NCBI GenBank assembly: GCA_037349105.1
Contig: JAYJMM010000119.1
Coordinates: forward strand, 5,839,001-5,903,000
Reading direction: 5' to 3'
Length of the DNA: 64,000 bases
Source of the DNA: Limnomonas spitsbergensis
Taxonomy: Eukaryota > Chlorophyta > Chlorophyceae > Chlamydomonadales
Shown here one piece after another: positions 13,905 to 24,900 of the stretch. The notes under the pieces were generated by a model. The model saw nothing but the letters and a program-made list of their open reading frames with translations. It was not told where the DNA came from and ran no database searches. The translations under genes and the position numbers were made by a program. Each line of letters begins with the position of its first letter. Position 1 is the stretch's first letter.

Positions 13905-13998
13905 GCATGGGGCGGACAGGGGCCAAACCCTGACTGGCCTATGGACCCAGAACGGGCCTGCGGGACATCCTGACAATAGCTGAATTATAGCTCAATGG
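13905..13998 (+). repeat. Dispersed repeat family A, partial copy
   Basis: Diverged copy of a dispersed element whose core reads ACCAAACCTTGACCGGCCTA, then GGCCCAAGCAGCAGGGC, and whose tail reads AGCTGAATTGTAGCTGAAGC. Here the readable parts are GGCCAAACCCTGACTGGCC and the tail AATAGCTGAATTATAGCTC. Confidence 0.55.
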
Positions 13999-14254
13999 CA
14001 CAAATATAATACTGAGACGTATGGTATGGAGCTGATGACAAAAATATGCATTTGGAAGGGAGAGGGCAGAGTGACAAACGGAAGTATGAATGCCTCATGA
14101 AAGGTGCTGCAATTTGTGGACATCCCTGCCCTGGCTTGGCAGAATTCCGAATGCTGGCAAGCCCCTGCCCAAGCCCTGGGACGGGGAGAGTCGGCAGTTA
14201 GAGAGATGTGATCCCACGCACTAGTCTTTGGGTGCCACTGCTCATTTGAAGGTG

Positions 14255-14400
14255 CTTCAGCTACATCAGGGCCTACGGCCGTGGAAGCCTGATGCAGCAA
14301 GCCCTGCCGTTTAAGCCACTGGCCGAAGGCCATTCCAGGTTTGGTCTCGTTTGGTCCAGAGATGGCTGATGATCGGCCTGCCAAACGTGGTCCAGTTCGC
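14255..14400 (-). repeat. Dispersed repeat family A, inverted copy
   Basis: On the minus strand this reads ACCAAACCTGGAATGGCCTT, then CAGGGCTTGCTGCATCAGGC, ACGGCCGTAGGCCCTGATG and TAGCTGAAGCACC, matching the family core and tail. Confidence 0.7.
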
Positions 14401-14704
14401 ACTAAAATAACCACCTGTCTCCTCACACCCTAGCCTTGTACCAATGACTCATGAAGAGCCTCAGAGGGGACGGGGCAGTGCTCTCAAACCTGGCTGTATG
14501 CAGAACATGAGGTATATGCAGCAGTGCAGGGCAGGGGTCTCTACCTTGGCTGGGTAGATGCAGAACATAAGTTGCGCCCCCGAGTGCACGCCTGTGGTGT
14601 CCCAGGCAATGGTCTCAGTCAGCCCGGGGTACTCCTTGTCCTGGCGGGCAAGGGAGAAGAGCAGTCCAGTGTTTCTTTCAGTGCGTGCCGAAGCACCACA
14701 CACC

Positions 14705-14846
14705 CGGCAGCCATTACTGGGCCGATTGGGACCAAAGCTTGACCGGCCTACGGCCCGTGGCCCTAGCAGTAGGGCTTGCTGCACCAGGCCCCCACGACCG
14801 TAGGGCGTGGTGTTGCGGTATTGTAGCTAAAGCACGCTAAAAGAAC
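14705..14846 (+). repeat. Dispersed repeat family A, near-complete copy
   Basis: Reads GGCAGCCATTACTGGGC, GATTGGGACCAAAGCTTGAC, AGGGCTTGCTGCACCAGGCC, then TATTGTAGCTAAAGC. This is one of the best-preserved copies and helps define a unit of about 140 bp. Confidence 0.75.
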
Positions 14847-15049
14847 CAGCGGAGAGCACATGGCTTAGCATGGACATCAGGCACAGCTGCCATGCCAAAG
14901 TGAATTCCCTGCAGCACACAGCCAGACAGGTCGTCATTGGGTTCCATGGTGGGGGCATTCTTCGGCTTCGCCACAACCAGGATCACTGCAGCCCTCAGTC
15001 ACTGTACTGGACGGCAGTGGTCCTTTTTTCGGCTACGAGTTCACCTTTG

Positions 15050-15195
15050 GCAGGCAGCCCCGCAGCCGCTCAAAGGCACGATTGGGACCTGGACCGGCCT
15101 ACGGCTGGCGGCCCAAGCAGCAGGGCTGGTCACAAATGAGGCCTCTGGCCGGAGGCCGGAGTGCAGCTGACATGTACCGGTAGCTGAGTCATGAA
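15050..15195 (+). repeat. Dispersed repeat family A, copy
   Basis: Reads GGCAGCCCCGCAGCC, GATTGGGACCTGGACCGGCC, GGCCCAAGCAGCAGGGCTGG, then TGCAGCTGAC. The tail is diverged. Confidence 0.7.
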
Positions 15196-16489
15196 AAAAC
15201 AAACTCTGTTTATCGGCATCCAGGCATCCATGCAACAGCCTTTTAGGACATGGCCAAGCAGGGCCAACAGAAAAAACAGATCAACCACTGGCATCAGACT
15301 GTGCATATTAGCAGTGTGAGCTGGGAACAAGGGTAATAATCGTTTGTGAATCATCGTATATGGATCACCGCTTCTGATTCATCATTTGTCAATCTTGTTT
15401 TGTGAATCATGGTCCGTGAACTGAAAGAGCTGCGGCTACCAGCAAAGGCCGCAACCCACTGCCTCGGCAGCAGAACAAACATTGAAGCCCGGCGTCATCA
15501 TAAAGAGGTTGCAACATACGTCAACGAGGCAGGGTTGGTGCGGGTAGATTAAAACCAGCCAACCAGCCTCAAGCAGGCCCACCTATTTCCGCTCCTGACA
15601 TGTTTTCAACAGGTGCACAACTGCACACAGGTGTCCAGGGCATCATCCTACCTGATGCAGTGGGTCGACAACGCCCTGGGACACTCCGATTGAGTATGCG
15701 CTGCAATGCTGAGGCTGTACGCCCGGGAGGATGCCCAGGTGGTTCAGCTCTGTTGTCGCCACGTGCAGCCGCCGCGCCGCGACCGCAGGCGCCAGCTTGG
15801 CCTCCATGCTGCACATTGCGCCGCTGCTGTGGAGGATGCTCTGGTGGATGGCTGATGCCGGGTCAATCAGAGCGGCCTGTGGGGCAGGAACATGAAAGGT
15901 TACAGCACCGAGTCTCCAGCTGTGACCATTGGTTTTGATATCATCATACTTATCCTGCGGTTCAGGCGGTTCAGCTGGGGACTGTAGACAAGGCTATCTA
16001 GCTGGCTGCTGGTTGGCTGTCTGATAAGGGAGTGGGTCCGTGCTTCGAAGGGAGGTCGCGTTCTGGCAAAAAACTTGGAACAGACAGGAGCAGGCAGGCA
16101 AAGATGAAAGAGCTGACAATCATCCAAAAATTCGCTGTTGGGAGAAAGCGGGCGGGTAGATGGCACATTGGCTCGCAGCGCACACAGAAATGTGCTGCTA
16201 TTGGTCAGCAGGTCCTTTTGTAGAGCTGCTACTATGGTGCCGCTCTCACGCCTTGACTGCTCATGTAGAAACCAATTGAGGGTCATGCAAGCTGACTTTC
16301 AGGCCTGCAGAGTCAGTGCGGCAAAGCCTGACCAAGGTTTTCATCCAGGCGGGAGTGGCAGTGAGCACTCGTCTGCAGTGATGAGACATCAGCACAGGCC
16401 AACGTGTGATGTGTCGTGCGTAGTGCTACTTTCAAAGGTCACTTGCAGAGCGCATCAGGCCACCTCTGGAGGTCTGCCGTGCACTCGTG

Positions 16490-16640
16490 CAGCCTCTACA
16501 GGTCCCATTGGGACCAAACCATGACCAGCCTACGGCCGGCGGACCAAGCAACAAGGCATGCTACACCAGGAGATCTCAGAAGCAGGCCGGCTGGAGCTGA
16601 ATTACAGCTGTTGTGTACTAAAACCAACACTGGCCGGCAG
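16490..16640 (+). repeat. Dispersed repeat family A, copy
   Basis: Reads CATTGGGACCAAACCATGAC, CCTACGGCCGGCGGACC, then GAGCTGAATTACAGCTG. The centre differs from other copies. Confidence 0.65.
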
Positions 16641-16804
16641 GTTACGCACCGCTTGAGTGGGTGCGCTATAGTAGCCCGTTGAAAAGCCGTTTGAGACACA
16701 CTTGCTTAGCTCGTGGTCGTCGACCCGAACGCCGTGCATGAAGATCTCGGGACGGTCTCCATTGCAGGTCTTGTACACACTCTGTGCGGAAGGGCATTGT
16801 AACG

Positions 16805-18228
16805 TTACATTGTTGAGGCAGCATCCTTACTGACCACTTTTAACATTGTCAAGGCGCTTGCAAAGGCCTGTCGATCCCATAACATGCTCAAGATCTGGCC
16901 GGATCCATGGCAAAGAGTCTCTAATGGCTGAACCCTGAAATTGTAATTAACGAAAACAACCAAACGGGTAAATAGGGTATTTGTGTCTAGGCGTCCACTA
17001 AAGGGTCGAGCGAACAGGAGAAACAGGGCAGAGGACAGATGCAAATTGGACATAGCTGATTCAAGGTGAGAACGGCAGCAGGCATATTTGCATTTATTGC
17101 AGCCTCATCACATGTGGACCATGTCAAACGAATTAAAAAAATTGCAGAGGCACGGGTAACAACAGAAGACCATATGGATATTTGCTGACACCGGAAAAAT
17201 GCCTTTTACATGCAAGGTTACTATTGCAGTGATCATGACAACACCTTCCGAAGGCAAGACCAAACCTAACAATTATGTTATGTTCTGCATGAAGATATAA
17301 ATGTGTGACGTAGAGAGAAGCATCACCAGGGGGCCAAGTCGAGTGCTATTTATTTTACTTACTTTCATGGTCTTGTACAGCTGGGCATGGCCCTTCACTG
17401 CTTCCACCAAGCTGCTTTCAGCATCCCCATTAACAAACAGCGCCAGCACAATGCAAGCTCCACTCTCATTATCTATGTACATCAATGCGCAGCTGTTGTC
17501 CTGTGAAGTCGGGAGGGATTCAAATTTTATGCCAGAAACGGCAGGCTAGCTGCCCAGTAGCTGCCCATCGTTTCATCAGCCATACACTGATTGGTTTTCA
17601 TATATACCGGTACTATTGAAGGCCTCATTATTGAAAGGAAGCACCAAGGCCTGCAGATCCAGGCCTTCGCACGGAGGCTGAGGGCATTCAAATTGATCAG
17701 ACAGAGTCTTGCCCCAGGTAGGTATGAGTAAACACCCATCATCATCCAACGGAGGGCACCGGTCTCCAACTGGCAGAGCACACCATTGCTCAACCGCACC
17801 TGCTTTAGGTAGCCCTCAGAAAGCAGTCTTTCCGTGGTGAACTTTGGACGCTCGTCTGACGTGTCCACGACCTTTTTCTCCTTGCCTGCTTCGTCCTTCT
17901 TCCGGCATGATGTCTTGAAGTAGATTTCATAGTCCTTGCGAGCGTAGGGGTTGGGATGCAGTGGCCTCCTTTCCAGGACCTTCAATAGCTTCTCACTGGC
18001 TTTAAGCAGCAGCACCTCGAGCTTTCCGAGAAGGTGGGCAGCGATGTGTGGGGTTTCATCCGCAGCTGAACCTGCACCCATGAACCTGGCTGCAAGTAGT
18101 AGCTTACGAGCCCGGTCAGATCCGGCGGGAAACCTCATTATGGGAGGGGCTTGGCCATCGTTCGCAGGTAGCCATGGACTGCTCTCTTGGGGCTCTGCCT
18201 TTATGGTGCCCTTGCCATGCTGATGTGT
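16805..18228 (-). CDS. Unidentified minus-strand gene, exon-like segments only
   Basis: I do not recognise this gene. Three segments look like exons. The first, starting at 18228 after a TTTTCCCACAG acceptor, is charged and protein-like (includes RARKLLLAARFMGAG, a KLEVLLLKASEKLLKVLE helix and DERPKFTTERLLSEGYL) and stays open to about 17760 or beyond. The second, 17500 to 17363, lies between a CTTCACAG acceptor and an AAA|GTAAGT donor and includes ESGACIVLALFVNGD. The third, ending at a TAA at 16805-16807, follows an ACAATTTCAG acceptor near 17034 and includes ETLCHGSGQILSMLWDRQ. A segment further upstream (about 18360-18440) reads EIEIAHLQQDYQRRRFLSIG and ends at a GTGAGT donor, so it may be an earlier exon. 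The phases between segments do not all join, so at least one exon or boundary is missing. No catalytic motif or membrane segment is visible. Confidence 0.4.
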
Positions 18229-18458
18229 CTGTGGGAAAAGACATGCATGTCTGTGGCTTAGACATATGCAGACATATTTAAGAGGGAGACAGGCCAAATT
18301 AGTAAGCAGTTCATGCCTCTAACTGGTATGTGGGCAGGGTCTGTACCAGAATGTGTCATATGACTCACAGGGCTCATAGGCATTCTTTGCGCGCCCAATC
18401 GAGAGGAAACGCCTCCTTTGATAATCTTGCTGGAGGTGAGCGATCTCAATCTCCCCAA

Positions 18459-18929
18459 ATCAAATGAGAACTTGTTTTATAAAGCTTTCTCAGTCAAGAA
18501 TCCAAGGTGCGAAGCTAATGGGTCGCCGATACAAGGGAAACCATTTCGTCCCACTGTCAGAGGCAAGATTGAAGCTTCCTTGAAACAAAGCCACCTGGTT
18601 CGATATATTATGTGTGCAGTTAAGCCGCATAATCTTCACTCCAGATAATCTTCACTCGGTTGTACCGTAGCAACTCTTCGGCAGGTAGCTTGATAGATCC
18701 ATATCACCAGATCGGCTCCAAGATCCGTCCCGTGAAGTTGTATCAGGGGTCTATGAGGGGCTCGTGTAGGTTCCTCAGTTCCGGTTAATCCTCTGTGGTA
18801 ATTGAGCAGTCCTTATACTTTAACGCATTTGGGGATTTGGGAACAAGCAATGAGAATTTAAATTTGAAATACCTGCTACGAGCCTGTCATTTTGCTTAGA
18901 CTTCCAACGCGGTCTGGGCAGTGGATCCA
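18459..18929. other. Intergenic stretch between divergent genes
   Basis: No gene seen. It separates the minus-strand unidentified gene from the plus-strand coiled-coil gene and so should hold both promoters. A TTTTGCTTAG at 18890-18899 could act as a splice acceptor, so an upstream non-coding or coding exon of the coiled-coil gene is possible. Confidence 0.45.
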
Positions 18930-21900
18930 ATGTCCTTGCAACAAATGTTCAGCAAACCTCCCCTGCCACCAGCCAATCGCAGCATGTCGCAGCAAGGCCA
19001 GAAACAGCCGGGTGTGATGAGCCATACTTTGCAGCAGTCTCACTCTCAGCAAGGCAGGCCGCAGCAGCCACAGCAGCCACAGCAGCAGCAGCAGCAGCAG
19101 CACTATATTGCCACAACTGGAACTGGCCTGAGACAGCAGCTAAATATGCCCCCATCAAATATGTCTATGTCCCCCGGTACTGCCAACTCAGCGATTGAAC
19201 AGCTGAAGAAGCATGCTGGTGCGTGAAGATATGCCAACAGTCCATATTCTGTTTCAGCACCAGCGCTCTGAATCTCGAAAACAAAAGTTCATCTACACAT
19301 GAATATTGCCATTCTGCCTGTTGATTTATGCAGATACCATGGCCCTACAGGAGCAGAATGCTGCTATCAAAGTCAAAGAGCTGGTAAGAAATAGTAATAT
19401 CGCGCTCCTGCCTACTGAAACACTGCACAGTCACTAAAACCATCAGTCAGCTTTTCATTATCCTTGGTCCCTCCTTCCAGTCTCAACGTCTGGATACTAC
19501 TGACAAGGCAAAGAAGGCAGTTGAGATGCTGCTGAAAAAGGAACAACTCAAGGTCCAGGATATGGAGGCCAAGCATCTTGAAGGTACCTTGAGGCGCAAC
19601 ATATTTTGTTCCTCTGGTGGCAATGCCTGGGATCTGCCATTACAATTTCCTGAATATCATGAGCATGGCCGTTTTCTGCCGCCTTCCAAAAGGATCCTGC
19701 CTGTCCTCAGCATGAAGTTCAAAAATCATATTATCCTATCTTCCGTCTATTTGAACAACTAATCCTGTGATTTCTGCCTGACCCATCGCCCTAAGACACG
19801 AAGCAATATGAAGTCACCATGTCCAAGCTAGATCTTTTCATCAAGAATCAAATTTCCCTGGAGAAGGACGTGCAGCTTGCAAAACAATCCATATCCCAAG
19901 GTAGGGGATCCTTTGTCTGCAATCCCTGGCTATTGCTGTGCACTCTCTACGCTGGATCTGGAATTAGCAAGGCCTAATCGAGCGGAATTGGAAATGCTGC
20001 CTGGCTTGCCAATCACAATTGCATAGAATAGGCTAAGCTTCTCTTGAAAGCCACTTGGTCTTGTCATTCACCCTGCGTGCAGCCAGTGAGAATGAAGCAT
20101 TCATGAGCAGCAAGCTGCTAGATCAAGACCATGAAGTTCAGGTGCGCAAATCCAGAAACTGGTCACAGGATTCTCAGCTATGTTCTGTCCTTTCCTGTCA
20201 TAGCCTACTGGCAAGATTTGAAATAACTGAAGGGCTCTAAGAGCTCATCTGTATTATTTACTCTAACCAGATTAAATGATCTGCCCATGCCTGCAGGATC
20301 TGAGCAGCAAGTACACCGAGCTTGATCGTGCCAGGCTGGATCTTCAAGCTGAGCTCCAAGCAGGCAAGCAGGTTTGGGAATTGATGCATCTGTTACATTT
20401 GACTGATCGCAATTTACTTTGATTTCTACTGCCTACCACCCGATTGCCCTGGCCTGATGTTCAAGGGCATGGGTAAGTTTTAGTCAACCATTTGTACACT
20501 ATCTGTCTTGACCCTCAATACGCAAAACTCAAGATGCTGACACGCCATGCCCTGGTGGGCGCATATCATAGCTGATTTGGGTCACCTTGGCATGCTGTTG
20601 ATGCTGTTTATTTTATTTTTTGCAGCTGTGAGTCGCCTAGATGAGACAGAGGAAGCTCTCAGGGCAGCGCAGGCTGATGGATCTGACCGAGGCAATGAAA
20701 TCGCTAGACTGCAGGAGCAGCTGCACATAATGGTGGGTATGCGTAGATGAAATCTATTAAGTGAAGCCCTGCTTCCTGCCTTCATATAATAATTGTCGGG
20801 TAAGCTGCTAACCAAAACACTGGACAGCTTGTGCTTATTTGCATTATAATCTATCATTGAAAATTGGCAGACGGCTTCAGTTGGAGTTGTGTGCAATTGT
20901 GCGTGCATGGCGCTGATACTGCAAGGCCCTAGATGATTTTCACTGGCAACGAGTGTCGCTTTCAAATTATGAATTGTGGCCATGCAGGTGAAGGAGCGTA
21001 GCTGCCTGGTTGAGCAAGTCAACGCCTGCACATCCCAACTGGATGTTGCAAACACAGCACGTGCAGCTCTGGAGAGTCAATTGTCAATTCAGCTGAACAG
21101 GTGAGATGCCAACAATGCTAAAACTAGGCAATTTGCAGCCGATCTTTATTCAGCTGTGCCAAGTGCTCAGATGATCTGTGGCTGAGTTCATAAACCGGGC
21201 TTGAGGATCCCTGAATGCAGCCAGAATGTTTCAGATCTGCTGTGGTAAAAAAATCATCAAACTGATGTTAATCAGCTGCATTGCTTGCAGCTATACCCGT
21301 CTCCTGGTCTATTCCTCCAGTCTGGCAGTCCAGGGTCAAAATCCTGCCCTTTGGTCTAGCTTTGGCTGACATGTATTGATTGAGACAGCTTGAAATATCA
21401 CTGGACTGCCTCCATGTGTAAAGCATGTTCGTTGTTACAAATTACACGTTGGTATGCATGGTGATCCTGTCTCTTACCAGATATTATCCTGACCTATTCT
21501 GTTGTGAAACGGCCCCAAGGATGCTGTGCTCTTGATGTGGTCGTGCGTGCGTGCCTCTCTTGAACTGCAGCCTCCAAGTGGTTCAGGGGGATTTGGATGC
21601 AGCAATCACAAACGCCAGTAGCCTAGAGACCGCCTTGGAAGGGAAGAGCGTACAGGTGGCAGATATGGAGCATCAGCTGAAGCAGCTTATGACTCAGGAG
21701 CAGGTGAGACTTAATTGAGCAGCAGCTGGGGTCCAAGGTGTATCAGGGTCCAGAATTCAGTCACTAAAATGTGTGCTATCCTATGTTTTAGGTATCCTGA
21801 GAGGACTTGGCTGTAAACATCAGCTGACGGTAGCTTTGGCTTGGTCTGAGACTCAATCAACAGGATTTCCATGCTGTATCTTCAAAGTCCTGTAGCCGGG

Positions 21901-24900
21901 AAATTTACACCCGTGACCTGTGTGCTGTGCAGGAAGCCCAGGTCCAGGTCAAGGAGTTGCAGCTGACATGTGCGAAGCATGAGGCTGAGCTGCAGGCAGC
22001 TGCCGCGTCCCTCAACGACAAGCAACGGGAGGTTGAGCAGCTTGAATCGGTGAGCACTCATGGGAGGTGGGGAAGGAGCGATAGGCAAGGGGGAAATAAA
22101 GGAAGGGGATAGGGAGGAGGAGGAGAGTAAGGAGGAGAGAGAGGGAGGAAGGGGGGCAAAGGCAGAGGCTGAGGAGGATAAACAGAGAAGGGGGGAGAGG
22201 GAGACGACATCAGGTGCACCAACATCTAGAGCAACCAGTGTCAAAGACAAACAAATTGACAGGTGGCACACGCAGGGATTGGGATGACATAGGCACAATC
22301 GTCCCCGTGCGGGAAACACTGACATACGTGAGTCGCTCTGGCAGAGACTGAACGTAAACCTTGCCCTTGCCATTGTTGTACTGTGCCTGCAGGTGGTCAC
22401 TGAGCTCCAAACGCAGATCCAAGAGCTAACATTGGCCCGTGATGAGACTGCTGTTGCCCGGGACGGGCTGTCCCAGTCTCTGGAGGAGCTCAAAGCGATA
22501 GCAGCCTCCAAGGTGCGCAGTTTGGTGCCTTCAGATTTTTACTGAACGTGAGGTTCCAAGCGCAGTTTGGGGGAAGTTGGGCTGTCGGTTTGCTGGCCCA
22601 CACCTCATCATCATGTCAGAACCTGTGTGTCCATAAAGTACATTGTTTGGGGCAGTGTTGAGTCAAAAGCTTCTGACCACTCCCTCAGATTCAGTTAAGG
22701 ACGATAACCTCTCAACATTGCCATTTCCATGTCAATAGTCCGGAGTCGGGATTGAAGTTGTTGCTTGATCAGGCCTCCACCTGTGCCTAGCTTCCCGCTG
22801 GAGTATTGGCATCGGGCTTTGCTGAGGGATTCTGGAGCACTGGTATCCTTGCCCAGTTTTCATTTTTCTTGATCTCAACGTATGTCTCCTCTAATCAGCG
22901 TTTATCACCTCCGCTTTGAACCCAGGTCTTCAACTTTATACTGCCTGTCCATTTCAAAAGCTGTCATTGGATAGATGCCTAGGCGCTGTAACAACCTTTT
23001 ACCCTAAATTGTAAACTCATGATGTCACTCAGGAAGCTATTCTGGTGGCGGAGCTTCAGGAGAAAGCAGCAGCCATGGAGACCTTGCAGACCGTGCTGCA
23101 GCAGGAGCATACAGACCACGAACGAACCCAGGTCGGAGTCCTGGGTTATGTCCTGGCCAATGCTTTGAGATGCAAATTAAAGCTTGGCGTCTTAGCAGTG
23201 AACCTCGGTGATGGATGCTTATCGATGCAAAGTGTGTGATTTATAGCCCTCATGTCAGCTGGATGTTTTAAATGTTAGTTCTTAATGCAACAAGCCAGGA
23301 TCCTGCTTATATGCTCCATTGGCGCATTCCATCCATGGCCTGTACTCAGGCAGATCTGCAGATGAGGTTGTCCGTTGCCGAGGCCGCGGCTGCAACTGCA
23401 TCCAGCAGCATGGCAGCCACCCGACAAGCCTCATCAAAGGCGGCTCAGGCCACCATCACAGAGCTCGGCACTCGTCTCTCGCAGGCCAATGGGACCCTGT
23501 CCAAACAGGCGCAGGAGTTTGCTGCCAAAGACAAAGAGGTGCGCTTCCAGTTGCAGGCCTGCATGGTGGACTTCTAGCAATATTTTCCGTCCATATCCAT
23601 TAGGCAAGGAGTTGCATGACGGCATATGACGTTCTGTGACGTCATCATGCATTCCATCTATTTCTGCTAATCAGCAGCCAAAGAGGACCCGATCGGGGCG
23701 GCCAAAGGGGGGGGGAGCCTGCCGATCGCCCATTTCACTACAGACAAAACTGAAGTGTGAACGTGAGCTTATCTCCCTTGACACGATCCTTGGGCATGAC
23801 CGCAGGTACAGAATCAGAATGCAATGCTGCGCTCCTCGATTGCTTCGGTCACTGCTGACCTCTTGGCCACCAAGGAATCAGTTGAGGCATCCAGGCAGGA
23901 GGCCGCCAAGCAGGCTAGGGGGCACGAGGAGTTGGTCAAGGGCGCTGCCAAAGCTCATGCCTTGCAGCTCAAGGCAGAGGCCCTCGCAGCTGAGGAGGCA
24001 CGCAAGGAGGCGGACAGGGCTAAGGTGAAGCAAGGAGGCCCATCCAGCAAGGCCAATTATCATGCATCCTGCGAGGATTGCATCCCTCTGATTCACAGTC
24101 AGAGGATAGCAATGGATCTGCTCCCCTTCCATCCTTAAACCATCGTTTGCTGTGCAAGCAGTCACAATGAACTTGCCTATCTAGCTTGATAAGCCGTAAT
24201 AAGTTAGCCTCTAGCCAGAGCGGGCCTTGCACTTTGAGGGCTTCTGCCCAGTAAATCAAGCCAAAGGTGAAAGGGAGCGTTGCATGGCTGTCACAGGGTT
24301 TTGTTGTGTACAACCGTGCCTGCCAATTTACGTTCAAGTGCTGTTTCCATATGGATCCCTACGCCTCGCATATGCCTTTGCGAGTAATGGGATCCGCAAT
24401 GCCTGGCCTGCCTGCTTCATGCTGCAGGCAGCTCTGGCTAAAGCGGTTGAGGATGCTCGAACGGAGAAAGTGGAATCTGACAGGGCCTACAGTGAGGCCA
24501 GACTTTCGCTGGAGAGGTAAGATGCCAGGGACTCGCCTCTGGGCTACCAGGATCATTTGGATCGCTGTATTCTGTTGAGAAAATGCCGGGACCACCAGTG
24601 ATGAAACTCGTCATATGATGTCCCGCTGGGAGTCATGGGAAGGCCTGCAAAGCGAGATTTTTTTGGTGCTTGGTTCTATGGTGCTTGAATATGTATTTCA
24701 TGTAAAATTTACAAAGTTTGTATAAAATAATGCATAATTTGCCCCCACCTGAAAAATTGCTGTCTCACTGGATGTCTACAGGGCTCACGCGGAGTACCAT
24801 GCAGAGGCCAAACGCGCTGGTGAAGCCTCTAAAGAAGCAGGGCTGCTGCTTGCCGCAGCTGAGAAGCTGGCAGCGAAGCGCGGCGATGAGCTAGCGCTGC

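Larger units (their letters stand above)
13833..16800. other. Gene-poor stretch with dispersed repeats
   Basis: Apart from the family A copies annotated separately, I see no convincing exons. Short open frames on both strands (for example 13992-14426 minus and 15600-15938 plus) lack splice context and protein-like composition, and several overlap repeats. Confidence 0.6.
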
